Shown here: piece by piece, positions 1 through 6,578 of the stretch | Layout: the number at the start of each line of letters is the position of its first letter | How positions within the stretch are numbered: position 1 is the stretch's first letter | Source of the DNA: Cellvibrionales bacterium | GTDB taxonomy: Bacteria > Pseudomonadota > Gammaproteobacteria > Pseudomonadales > UBA7434 | NCBI GenBank assembly: GCA_018668095.1 | Contig: JABIQF010000177.1 | Coordinates: 1 to 6,948, forward strand | DNA: 6,948 nucleotides | Direction of reading: 5' to 3' | Notes under the pieces: model-generated | What the model was told of the DNA's origin: nothing | The model's database searches: none | What the model saw: only the letters and a program-made list of their open reading frames with translations | Position numbers and translations under genes: made by a program

Positions 1-2373
1 CAGAGGGTGAAACACAACGGTCTCATCAATACGATTAATAAACTCTGGCCTAAAATGCGTCGCCACTACTTCCATAACTGCCGACTTCATAGCCCCATAA
101 CGACTCTCGGTTAACATGGAATCTTCATCGACTAAACCCTCTTGCTGCGGCAAACCAAAATCAACCGCATCATACGATTTATCACTGGCAATGTGCTGAA
201 TCACATCCGAGCCTAAATTAGAGGTCATAACAATAACCGTATTTTTAAAATCCACTGTCCGACCTTGGCTATCGGTTAGATGGCCGTCATCAAGCACCTG
301 CAATAAAATATTAAAGACATCAGGGTGTGCTTTTTCGATTTCATCGAGCAGTAATAAAGAGTAAGGACGACGACGAATAGCTTCTGTTAAATAGCCGCCT
401 TCATCGTAGCCCACATAACCAGGAGGTGCGCCGATTAATCGTGATACCGAATGCTTCTCCATAAACTCAGACATATCTAAACGCACTAATGACGATTCAT
501 TATCGAATAAAAAGCTCGCTAATGATTTACAAAGCTCCGTTTTACCCACACCGGTTGGCCCAAGAAACAAAAAAGAACCGTTAGGTCGATTAGGGTCAGA
601 CAACCCTGCTCGCGAACGCCTAACGGCATCCGATACAGCTTTAACGGCTTCATCTTGCCCGACAACGCGATGATGTAATTCAGCTTCCATTCGAAGCAGC
701 TTATCCTTGTCGCCTTCAAGCATTTTATTAATAGGAATACCTGTCCAGCGTGATACCACTTCAGCCACTTCTTCATCGGTAACGCGATTGCGTAACAAGG
801 TCATAACCGGCGTATCGGTTGTGGCAATATCGGCAAGCTGCTTCTCTAACGCAGGAATAGTGCCGTACTGTAATTCTGACATGCGACTTAAATCGCCACC
901 TCTTGAAGCAGCCTCTAAAGCAATACGTGCTTGCTCAAGTTCAGATTTAATTTGCTGATCACCCTGCACTGTCGCTTTCTCTGCTCGCCAAACTTCATCT
1001 AAGTTAGCGAATTCTTTTTCAACCAAATCAATATCATCAGTTAATATTTTTAATTGCTTCTTAGCGGCCTCGTCTTTATCTTTTTTAACTGCTTCACGTT
1101 GTATTTTTAATTGAATTAAACGCCGCTCTAGCTTATCCATCACCTCTGGCTTTGAGTCAATTTCCATACGAATACGGCTCGCCGCCTCATCAATTAAATC
1201 GATGGCTTTATCGGGTAATTGTCTATCCGTAATATAACGTTGTGATAATTTTGCCGCTGCGATAATGGCAGCATCGGTAATATCAACACCATGATGAACT
1301 TCATAGCGTTCTTTTAATCCGCGTAAAATAGCAATCGTATCTTCTTCAGAAGGCTCATCGACAAGTACTTTTTGAAAGCGACGTTCTAGCGCGGCATCTT
1401 TTTCGACAAACTGTCTGTATTCATTTAATGTGGTTGCGCCAACACAATGTAACTCGCCGCGCGCTAAGGCAGGTTTTAACATATTGCCGGCATCCATTGC
1501 GCCTTCGGCTTTACCCGCTCCGACCATGGTATGCAATTCATCGACAAATAAAATAATTTGTCCTTCATGCTGCGATAACTCTTTAAGTACCGCTTTTAAA
1601 CGCTCTTCAAAGTCGCCACGAAATTTAGCACCGGCTAATAGTGCACCAAGATCCAGCGACAATAATCTTTTATTTTTAATACTCTCAGGTACTTCGCCAT
1701 TCACAATTCGCTGTGCCAAGCCTTCAACAATCGCAGTTTTACCCACACCTGGCTCACCAATAAGCACTGGATTATTTTTAGTACGACGTTGCAATACTTG
1801 AATGGTACGACGCACTTCATCATCACGACCAATAACAGGATCTAACTTGCCTTGCTCTGCAAGCGCAGTAAGATCAATCGTGTATTTATCTAAAGACTGT
1901 CGATTATTTTCTGCATCAGCTGATGTCACAGACTCGCCTCCACGAACGTTATTAATAGCTTGCTCTACTTGCACAGCATCAAAGCCTGCTTGTTGAAACA
2001 AGGGTAATAAATGAGAATTTTTTTGTAAGGCCGCGGACAAAACAGCTTCACTAGAAATAAACTGATCGCCTTTATCTTGCGCATATTTATCGGCAAGGTT
2101 CATAAGTTTAATAAGATCTGGCGAAGCGGATATTTCACCTGTAGCCTGCTTAAGCGTGGGCAGTGATTCTACCGCTTGCTCTAATACACTGATTAATAAT
2201 GGTAAGTCACCCGTCGACTGCTTTAATACCGGTGTGACAGAACTGCCGGTTGAATTCAACATAGCCAGTATAAGATGAGCCGGTTCAATGGCAGAATGAT
2301 TTTTGCCAACAGCCATAGACTGACCATCGGCTAGCGCACCTTGTAAAGCTTGAGTAAAACGATCAAATCGCAT
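1..2373 (-). CDS. clpB: ATP-dependent chaperone (disaggregase) ClpB, C-terminus cut by window edge
   Basis: This is a cytoplasmic Hsp100 AAA+ hexamer that, with DnaK/DnaJ/GrpE, pulls polypeptides out of aggregates after heat stress. The 791 codons seen start at MRFDRFTQAL and align almost column for column with E. coli ClpB (857 aa, from memory). The order is N-domain (~1-145), first ATPase domain with Walker A GEPGVGKT at 206-213 and Walker B ILFVDE, coiled-coil middle domain (~410-525) and second ATPase domain with Walker A GPTGVGKT at 605-612 and Walker B LLLLDE. The arginine-finger segment FRPEFINRID lies near 774-783. The frame is open to base 1, so roughly the last 90 residues lie outside the window. 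A GGTGGGG stretch 8 nt before the ATG is a modest ribosome site. Oddities are about 25 extra residues after TSNLGSD (residues 724-761) and a well-placed internal GTG start at codon 149. It lies downstream of bamD with its own heat-shock promoter. Confidence 0.98.
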   Translation of the reverse strand, partial: MRFDRFTQALQGALADGQSMAVGKNHSAIEPAHLILAMLNSTGSSVTPVLKQSTGDLPLLISVLEQAVESLPTLKQATGEISASPDLIKLMNLADKYAQDKGDQFISSEAVLSAALQKNSHLLPLFQQAGFDAVQVEQAINNVRGGESVTSADAENNRQSLDKYTIDLTALAEQGKLDPVIGRDDEVRRTIQVLQRRTKNNPVLIGEPGVGKTAIVEGLAQRIVNGEVPESIKNKRLLSLDLGALLAGAKFRGDFEERLKAVLKELSQHEGQIILFVDELHTMVGAGKAEGAMDAGNMLKPALARGELHCVGATTLNEYRQFVEKDAALERRFQKVLVDEPSEEDTIAILRGLKERYEVHHGVDITDAAIIAAAKLSQRYITDRQLPDKAIDLIDEAASRIRMEIDSKPEVMDKLERRLIQLKIQREAVKKDKDEAAKKQLKILTDDIDLVEKEFANLDEVWRAEKATVQGDQQIKSELEQARIALEAASRGGDLSRMSELQYGTIPALEKQLADIATTDTPVMTLLRNRVTDEEVAEVVSRWTGIPINKMLEGDKDKLLRMEAELHHRVVGQDEAVKAVSDAVRRSRAGLSDPNRPNGSFLFLGPTGVGKTELCKSLASFLFDNESSLVRLDMSEFMEKHSVSRLIGAPPGYVGYDEGGYLTEAIRRRPYSLLLLDEIEKAHPDVFNILLQVLDDGHLTDSQGRTVDFKNTVIVMTSNLGSDVIQHIASDKSYDAVDFGLPQQEGLVDEDSMLTESRYGAMKSAVMEVVATHFRPEFINRIDETVVFHPL
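1927..1941 (-). promoter_or_regulatory. Internal translation start (RBS + GTG) for N-terminally truncated ClpB
   Basis: Inside clpB, the mRNA reads GGAGG (bases 1937-1941), seven nucleotides, then GTG (1927-1929), which is codon Val149 in frame. E. coli makes a short ClpB lacking the N-domain from an internal GTG at codon 149 in the same RGGESV context (family knowledge). The codon number and a near-perfect Shine-Dalgarno are both present here, so a second, ~80 kDa ClpB isoform is likely. Seen: sequence and spacing. Inferred: use in the cell. Confidence 0.75.
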
Positions 2374-2402
2374 AGTACTTGCCCCACCATCTTTGTGTGT
2401 TT

Positions 2403-2440
2403 AACTGCTGTGCTTACTACAAGCTATTTATACAACAGTT
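2403..2440 (-). other. Potential hairpin in the clpB 5' leader
   Basis: In the clpB leader RNA, AACTGTTGT can pair with ACAGCAGTT (9 bp including one G-U). A second 4-bp stem, GCTT/AAGC with a GTAGT loop, stacks inside it, leaving a 7-nt A/T-rich bulge on the 5' side. It would begin about 9 nt after the predicted heat-shock transcription start and end about 16 nt before the GGTGGGG ribosome site. No T tract follows, so it is not a classic terminator. It could stabilise the leader or respond to temperature, but no function is shown. Confidence 0.4.
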
Positions 2441-2454
2441 GCTTATAAATCAAA

Positions 2455-2481
2455 GATAGGGGCAATCGCGATTATTTCAAG
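2455..2481 (-). promoter_or_regulatory. Sigma-32 (RpoH) type heat-shock promoter of clpB
   Basis: Reading toward clpB, the -35 element CTTGAAA (2475-2481) is a perfect match to the known RpoH consensus. Twelve nucleotides later comes CCCCTATC (2455-2462), close to the -10 consensus CCCCATNT; counting from the second C gives the usual 13-nt spacer. Transcription should start near 2448, giving a leader of about 75 nt. clpB is a classic RpoH regulon gene, so placement and gene identity agree. This also means clpB need not depend on bamD transcription. Confidence 0.85.
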
Positions 2482-2505
2482 GGCTAACAATAATTAAGGT
2501 TTTGA

Positions 2506-2521
2506 GGGAACAGATGCTCCC
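2506..2521 (-). terminator. Weak hairpin between bamD and clpB (possible bamD transcript end)
   Basis: In the bamD-to-clpB direction, GGGAGC, loop ATCT, GTTCCC forms a 6-bp stem with one G-U pair, about 48 bases past the bamD stop and just upstream of the clpB -35 element. It is followed by TCAAAACC and not a run of T, so it does not fit a rho-independent terminator well. It may mark a processed or rho-dependent 3' end, or read-through into clpB may occur. Confidence 0.25.
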
Positions 2522-2568
2522 CCATCAACGGATTAAAATATTTGAAAAGAAACTAATACCGTCTGAAT

Positions 2569-3471
2569 TTATTTTTTAGTATTTCGAATATCAAAAATCG
2601 GAGCGCGTGGCGCATCGAGCAGACCGAATGATCCACGATTTAACCAAGAACGATGATCAAGATTAAAATCAGCCGCAAAGCGATAATCACCATTCGCATC
2701 TAAAGAAGGATGATTAGGGAAATTAGCTGTTAATACCGACAAACTATCATCAGCAAGATCGGTTAAACCCAAGCGGTGATAACAAAACACTAATAAGGCA
2801 AATGCATCACTCATGGCTTCCGTTTTTGGATACTGCTCTACCACCGCTTTAGCGCGATTAATGGCTGCAGTGTAAGCACGACGCTTCACATAGTAATTAG
2901 CCACCACCATTTCATGACGCGCTAACACATCCTTAATATTGACCATACGGATGCGTGCATCGGCGGCGTAAACACTATCGGGATAGCGGCGTAAAAACTC
3001 CTGAAACTCACGAAATGATCGACGTGCTGAAGCAACATCTCTTGCCGACTGATCAGCTTGATGAAACCGTGAAAGCAGGCCTGGCGTAAGGCTATAGTTG
3101 GCAAGGCCTTTCATATACCAAGCGTAATCGGCATCAGGGTGCCTAGGATGTAGCCGTAAAAAACGATCGGCAGCAGCAATAGCCGCATCTTCGTTATTAT
3201 CACGATAATAAGCGTAAACAATCTCTAGCTGTGATTGGTCGGCATAAACACCAAAGGGAAAGCGAGATTCAAGCAACTGAAGGTTTTTAACCGCTAAATC
3301 AAATCTTTCATCATCAAAGTATTCTTGAACACGCTCATAGAGCTGCTGCTCAGATAATAACCGCGCTTTTTCGCGTTCTTCATCGGTTTTATCTTTACTG
3401 TTAAAAACTGAACAACCAGCCATCAAAATAATCAACGTAGCAAAAACGCCATAAGTGGTAAGTTTGTTCAT
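2569..3471 (-). CDS. bamD: Outer membrane protein assembly factor BamD (lipoprotein)
   Basis: BamD (YfiO/ComL) is the essential lipoprotein of the BAM complex, which folds beta-barrel proteins into the outer membrane. The 300-residue product begins MNKLTTYGVF, followed by a hydrophobic signal segment and lipobox MAGC. Cys20 would be lipidated, and Ser at +2 fits outer-membrane sorting by Lol. The rest is helical TPR-type sequence typical of the family, including SRFPFGVYADQSQLEIVYAY and LRLHPRHPDADYAWYMKGL. E. coli BamD is about 245 aa; the extra length is a C-terminal tail, as in Pseudomonas ComL. The frame is open to a TTG at 3507, but the ATG at 3471 is chosen because it places the signal peptide at the very N-terminus. 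An AGAGG lies 12 nt upstream, rather far. It is divergent from rluD, as in E. coli, but here clpB follows it on the same strand. Confidence 0.95.
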   Translation of the reverse strand: MNKLTTYGVFATLIILMAGCSVFNSKDKTDEEREKARLLSEQQLYERVQEYFDDERFDLAVKNLQLLESRFPFGVYADQSQLEIVYAYYRDNNEDAAIAAADRFLRLHPRHPDADYAWYMKGLANYSLTPGLLSRFHQADQSARDVASARRSFREFQEFLRRYPDSVYAADARIRMVNIKDVLARHEMVVANYYVKRRAYTAAINRAKAVVEQYPKTEAMSDAFALLVFCYHRLGLTDLADDSLSVLTANFPNHPSLDANGDYRFAADFNLDHRSWLNRGSFGLLDAPRAPIFDIRNTKK

Positions 3472-3529
3472 TCGAATCTGATGCCTCTGTAAGAACTTTG
3501 GTGCCAAATGTTGGCGTTTGTGTGATTAC

Positions 3530-3545
3530 CGCCTTTATTAAGGCG
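3530..3545 (-). other. Perfect 6-bp hairpin in the bamD 5' leader
   Basis: In the bamD direction the sequence reads CGCCTT, loop AATA, AAGGCG. This GC-rich stem would sit near the 5' end of the leader RNA if transcription starts near 3553. There is no T tract on either strand, so it is not a standard terminator. It could stabilise the mRNA 5' end or be a DNA operator. Confidence 0.4.
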
Positions 3546-3560
3546 AGATCTGATGATGAT

Positions 3561-3590
3561 GTTATACCACTCGCCCAGACTACGATACAA
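3561..3590 (-). promoter_or_regulatory. Candidate sigma-70 promoter of bamD (extended -10)
   Basis: Toward bamD, TATAAC (3561-3566) is preceded directly by TGG, giving the TGn of an extended -10 element, with a weak -35 TTGTAT (3585-3590) 18 nt upstream. Transcription would start near 3553 and leave a leader of about 80 nt. The -10 is a 5/6 match; the -35 only 3/6. Confidence 0.45.
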
Positions 3591-3664
3591 TTGAGGGCTA
3601 ATGAGGCCAATTATCACATAACTCAGCCTTCATCGCTCCCGCGCGCAACTGAAATTATCATTCT

Positions 3665-4744
3665 ATGAGCAATACGACAGCAAATTCGGACCAAAATCCT
3701 CAACTCAAGACGTCAGAATTGACTGAGGATAATTCAACGCCAATTGAAAGCGATGATCCGTCTGACAACATCATTCATCGCAGTGCCACCATTACCGAAG
3801 AACTTTCGGGTAAACGCTGTGACCAGATTGCGGCAAAACTGTTCCCTGAATTTTCTCGTGGCAAGCTACAAAGTTGGATTATCTCGGGAGAACTCACCGC
3901 CGATAATCAGCAATGTAAACCTCGTCAAAAACTCTTTATTGGTGCTCAACTAAACCTAACGGCCGAATTCACGCCAGTATCTGATTGGGCTCCCGAAAGC
4001 CGCCCGATTAATATTGTCTATGAAGACGAACACTTACTGGTCGTCAACAAGCCAATTAACTGCGTTGTTCACCCTGCCCCTGGCCTGTTATCTGGCACAT
4101 TGGTGAATAGCGTATTAGCGCATTGCCCCGGCAATTCAGCTCTGCCCCGTGGCGGTATAGTGCATCGTTTAGATAAAGACACCAGTGGCTTAATGGTTGT
4201 CGCTAAAAGTTTGGAAGCGCACAGCAGCCTCGTTAGACAACTCCAGCAACGGACCGTTAGCCGCGTCTATAGAGCTGTTGTTAAAGGCAATTTCATTTCT
4301 GGCGGAACAGTCGATGCGCCTATTGGTCGACATCCGAGTGCCAGAACTAAGATGGCGGTGGCTAAAATCTCAGACACTAGCGCGTCAAAAGCGGCCGTAA
4401 CGCATTATCGTATCTGCGAACGATTTGCGCATCACACTGATCTTACCGTTAAACTTGAAACCGGCCGCACTCATCAAATCCGTGTCCATATGGCCCATAT
4501 TAAGCACCCCTTAGTTGGCGATAAAACTTACAACACGCGATACCAACAAATTTCTGGCGTAAGCACTGAGCTCGATGGAATTCTGAGACAGTTCCCACGC
4601 CAAGCATTACATGCCTTTCAATTAAGCTTTGAGCATCCCGCGACGCAAGAAATGGTTGAGTTTCAATGCGATTTACCCGATGACTACAGTCAACTCGTCA
4701 ATGCCTTGCGCGCTGAAGATAAACGGCCTAAATACGAAGAATGA
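3665..4744 (+). CDS. rluD: 23S rRNA pseudouridine synthase RluD
   Basis: RluD converts uridines 1911, 1915 and 1917 (E. coli numbering) in helix 69 of 23S rRNA to pseudouridine, supporting ribosome assembly and function. The 359-aa product has an S4-like RNA-binding domain (~48-100, with LFPEFSRGKLQSWIISGEL) and then the pseudouridine synthase core. HRLDKDTSGLMVVAK carries the catalytic Asp170, equivalent to E. coli Asp139. Other RluD features are VVHPAPG, the RHP(S/T)xRTKMAV-type loop and LETGRTHQIRVHMAHI. E. coli RluD is 326 aa; the extra length is mostly a polar, acidic N-terminal tail (~1-35) that looks disordered. The ATG at 3665 is the only sensible start, since an in-frame TGA lies at 3650, but no clear Shine-Dalgarno precedes it. 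Its TGA overlaps the pgeF start, so the two are probably translationally coupled. Confidence 0.95.
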   Translation: MSNTTANSDQNPQLKTSELTEDNSTPIESDDPSDNIIHRSATITEELSGKRCDQIAAKLFPEFSRGKLQSWIISGELTADNQQCKPRQKLFIGAQLNLTAEFTPVSDWAPESRPINIVYEDEHLLVVNKPINCVVHPAPGLLSGTLVNSVLAHCPGNSALPRGGIVHRLDKDTSGLMVVAKSLEAHSSLVRQLQQRTVSRVYRAVVKGNFISGGTVDAPIGRHPSARTKMAVAKISDTSASKAAVTHYRICERFAHHTDLTVKLETGRTHQIRVHMAHIKHPLVGDKTYNTRYQQISGVSTELDGILRQFPRQALHAFQLSFEHPATQEMVEFQCDLPDDYSQLVNALRAEDKRPKYEE

Positions 4745-5535
4745 CAGCAACGCTCGCTGACACAATTAAGCCCATTTGGCCGGCACCCGCTCATGTTATT
4801 GCCGGCGTGAGTACCCGTAGCGGCGGATGCAGCCAAGCGCCTTACCAGTCAATGAATTTAGCGCAGCATGTAGGTGATAATGCCGATGACATTGCTAAGA
4901 ACCGAACGCAATTAGCGCATGCTGAGAAAACCTCGCCACAACAATGGCAATGGCTAGAACAAACCCATAGCACGACCATTATCGAAATTGATGAAGTACA
5001 AAACCAACCCTTGCATGCCGATGCCGTCTTTACGCGTCAGCAAAATACTGTTTGCACGGTGATGACAGCCGACTGCCTACCGATTCTGTTATGTGATGCA
5101 CAAGGTTCTCGCGTTGCCGCTATTCATGCAGGTTGGCGTGGGTTGGCTAATGGTATTGTCAGCAACAGTATTAATGCTTTTTGCAATCAGTTACCCGCTA
5201 TTAAAAGCCAAGAAATTATTGCTTGGCTAGGCCCTGCTATTGGTCCTGATCATTTCGAAGTGGGCGCTGAAGTCAAAGAGGCATTTGTTAACGATAGCGC
5301 CATTGGACAATTAAATGCCGCTGCATTTGAAGCGCAAGCGAACAATAAATATAAAGCGGATATTTACCAGCTAGCGACCATTGCGTTAAATGCCTGTGGT
5401 GTTCACCATATTTATGGCGGCGGCTTTTGTACCGTCTGCGAATCAGAACGCTTTTATTCTTATCGTCGTAAGGCTCAAACGGGGCGAATGGCGAGTTATA
5501 TTTATATTGATACGAATCAAAACAGTGCAGACTAA
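4741..5535 (+). CDS. pgeF: PgeF/YfiH family enzyme (multicopper-like 'polyphenol oxidase', purine nucleoside phosphorylase/peptidoglycan editing factor)
   Basis: This is a member of the DUF152/LACC1-FAMIN family. In E. coli, YfiH (PgeF) limits misincorporation of L-Ser into peptidoglycan precursors; family members also show purine nucleoside phosphorylase and adenosine deaminase activity, and older names call them laccases. The 264-aa product keeps the three metal/active-site residues: His76 in EQTHS, Cys112 in TADCLP and His129 in IHAGWRGL (E. coli His71, Cys107, His124 from memory). The typical ending GGGFCTVCESERFYSYRR...TGR is intact. No signal peptide is seen, so it is cytoplasmic. The start overlaps the rluD stop as ATGA, placing it in an rluD-pgeF operon as in many Gammaproteobacteria; clpB, which often follows, is replaced downstream by nadE. 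The real in vivo substrate is not settled by sequence. Confidence 0.93.
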   Translation: MTATLADTIKPIWPAPAHVIAGVSTRSGGCSQAPYQSMNLAQHVGDNADDIAKNRTQLAHAEKTSPQQWQWLEQTHSTTIIEIDEVQNQPLHADAVFTRQQNTVCTVMTADCLPILLCDAQGSRVAAIHAGWRGLANGIVSNSINAFCNQLPAIKSQEIIAWLGPAIGPDHFEVGAEVKEAFVNDSAIGQLNAAAFEAQANNKYKADIYQLATIALNACGVHHIYGGGFCTVCESERFYSYRRKAQTGRMASYIYIDTNQNSAD

Positions 5536-5576
5536 ACGCTAACAATAATAGCCCTGCCATTCTGGTATTAAACCAA

Positions 5577-5605
5577 TAGAAAAATACCTAAGAGCAGCGT
5601 AATAT
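5577..5605 (+). promoter_or_regulatory. Weak candidate promoter of nadE
   Basis: TAGAAA (5577-5582) and TAATAT (5600-5605), separated by 17 nt, each match the sigma-70 consensus at four of six positions. Start would be near 5612, with an ~80-nt leader. The region is A/T-rich, so chance matches are likely. It is listed mainly because the palindrome at 5616-5627 would then lie just after the transcription start. Confidence 0.25.
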
Positions 5606-5615
5606 TTTAATGATC

Positions 5616-5627
5616 TTTAGCGCTAAA
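5616..5627. promoter_or_regulatory. 12-bp perfect palindrome TTTAGCGCTAAA upstream of nadE
   Basis: TTTAGCGCTAAA reads the same on both strands, and symmetry ends at the 12th base. It lies 62 bp before the nadE ATG in a gap that otherwise has no gene. Dimeric repressors commonly bind such sites, and NAD biosynthesis genes are often controlled by NrtR, NadR or NadQ-type repressors, but no known consensus from these families is recognised here. Confidence 0.3.
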
Positions 5628-5689
5628 CTCTGCGTAAAATAAAGTGACTGCAGAAAATCATTTATTAACTCATTTGTAGAAAAGACGAC

Positions 5690-6523
5690 ATGAATAAAGC
5701 TGATATTATCGAAGAGATGAAAGTCTTACCCACTATAGATCCGGCTCATGAAGTTAGCCGTAGGGTCGCGTTTATTAAGCAGCAATTAATACAATCGGGT
5801 ATGAAGCATTTAGTACTGGGCATTAGCGGCGGTATTGATTCAGCCGTTTGTGGGCGATTAGCACAATTAGCGATTAATGCGTTAAATGAGACACAAAGTA
5901 ATGCTGGCTATCAATTCTTAGCTGTACGCCTTCCTTATGAAACACAACGTGATGAAGATGATGCACAGCTGTCGATACAATTTATAAAACCTAGCCAACA
6001 CTTAACCGTTAATATCCAAACAGGTGCCGATGGCATTCATGCGCAGGCATTAGCGGCAGTAGAGTCACAAGGGTTGTTGCCTAGCAACGAAGCCGCCATT
6101 GATTTTGCCAAAGGCAATGTTAAAGCGCGAACGCGAATGGTAGCGCAATATGAAATTGCGGGTTTAGTGGGCGCCTTAGTTTTAGGCACTGATCATTCGG
6201 CAGAAAATATTACGGGGTTTTACACTAAATGGGGCGATGGAGCCTGTGATCTCGCACCATTGTTTGGCTTAAGTAAACGTCAGATACGTCAAATAGCAAG
6301 CCACCTACAAGCACCCGATATTATTATTAGCAAAGCACCCACCGCCGATTTAGAGTGCTTAACACCTCAAAAGTCGGATGAGCAAGCGCTGGGACTTAGC
6401 TACGATACTATCGATGACTTCCTTGAAGGCAAGACGGTATCGGATGAAGTGGTTAAACGCGTTACCGATATCTTTATTAAGACTCAGCATAAGCGCCAAC
6501 CTATCCCCACTATCTACGATTAA
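5690..6523 (+). CDS. nadE: Ammonia-dependent NAD+ synthetase NadE
   Basis: NadE catalyses the last step of NAD biosynthesis, amidation of nicotinic acid adenine dinucleotide (NaAD) with NH3 and ATP through an NaAD-adenylate. The 277-aa protein closely matches the E. coli type (275 aa). It has the ATP pyrophosphatase P-loop GISGGIDS at 44-51, then AVRLPYETQRDEDDAQ, KGNVKARTRMVAQY, GTDHSAENITGFYTKWGDG, KAPTADLE and a C-terminal HKRQPIPTIYD. There is no glutaminase/nitrilase domain, so ammonia must come free. The C-terminus is slightly shorter than in E. coli. The ATG at 5690 is the most upstream start that fits family length; the preceding sequence AGAAAAGACGAC gives only a weak ribosome site. 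It follows pgeF by 154 bp and is probably its own transcription unit. Confidence 0.96.
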   Translation: MNKADIIEEMKVLPTIDPAHEVSRRVAFIKQQLIQSGMKHLVLGISGGIDSAVCGRLAQLAINALNETQSNAGYQFLAVRLPYETQRDEDDAQLSIQFIKPSQHLTVNIQTGADGIHAQALAAVESQGLLPSNEAAIDFAKGNVKARTRMVAQYEIAGLVGALVLGTDHSAENITGFYTKWGDGACDLAPLFGLSKRQIRQIASHLQAPDIIISKAPTADLECLTPQKSDEQALGLSYDTIDDFLEGKTVSDEVVKRVTDIFIKTQHKRQPIPTIYD

Positions 6524-6534
6524 CAAACTGACCA

Positions 6535-6550
6535 GAGGTTATTGAGCCTC
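6535..6550 (+). terminator. Hairpin after nadE, weak terminator candidate
   Basis: Eleven bases after the nadE stop, GAGGTT, loop ATTG, AGCCTC forms a 6-bp stem with one G-U pair. The following bases, GTCTCCAATCGATTT, lack a proper T run. It could be an inefficient terminator or a 3'-end stabilising structure. Confidence 0.35.
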
Positions 6551-6570
6551 GTCTCCAATCGATTTACCAT
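6542..6570 (+). promoter_or_regulatory. Weak candidate promoter of the pilin-like gene
   Basis: TTGAGC (6542-6547) and TACCAT (6565-6570) lie 17 nt apart, each four of six to the sigma-70 consensus. The -35 overlaps the hairpin after nadE, which lowers confidence. No TGGCAC-N5-TTGC sigma-54 site, as used by some pilA genes, was seen in the gap. Confidence 0.2.
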
Positions 6571-6578
6571 GCATTAAA

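Larger units (their letters stand above)
3472..3664. other. Divergent bamD-rluD intergenic region
   Basis: This 193-bp spacer must carry promoters for both bamD (left) and rluD (right). A reasonable bamD promoter and a perfect short hairpin are listed separately. For rluD only a poor candidate is visible, TTGAGG at 3591-3596 with no good -10 at normal spacing (TATCAC at 3612-3617 is 15 nt away). No small gene, tRNA or repeat element was found. Confidence 0.6.

Noticed and set aside
1430..1996. Plus-strand open frames over the clpB region (1430-1801 and 1802-1996)
   Set aside because: They are antisense to highly conserved ClpB sequence including the Walker A motif and have low-complexity Ser/Pro/Ala-rich composition; shadows of the real gene.
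3472..3507. Twelve-codon upstream extension of bamD from a TTG at 3507
   Set aside because: It would put charged residues (APKFLQRHQIR) before a lipoprotein signal peptide; the ATG at 3471 gives a textbook signal and lipobox.
3401..3610. Minus-strand open frame overlapping the bamD start and its upstream region
   Set aside because: It overlaps the bamD signal peptide in another frame and spans the predicted promoter and leader; no family resemblance.
5288..5560. Minus-strand open frame antisense to the pgeF 3' half
   Set aside because: pgeF carries all family motifs in this stretch; the antisense product has no recognisable domain or ribosome site.
5536..5689. Search for a terminator, tRNA or small gene between pgeF and nadE
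   Set aside because: Only partial complementarity around GCAGCG/CGCT was found with no T tract; nothing resembling a tRNA or a coding frame with a ribosome site.
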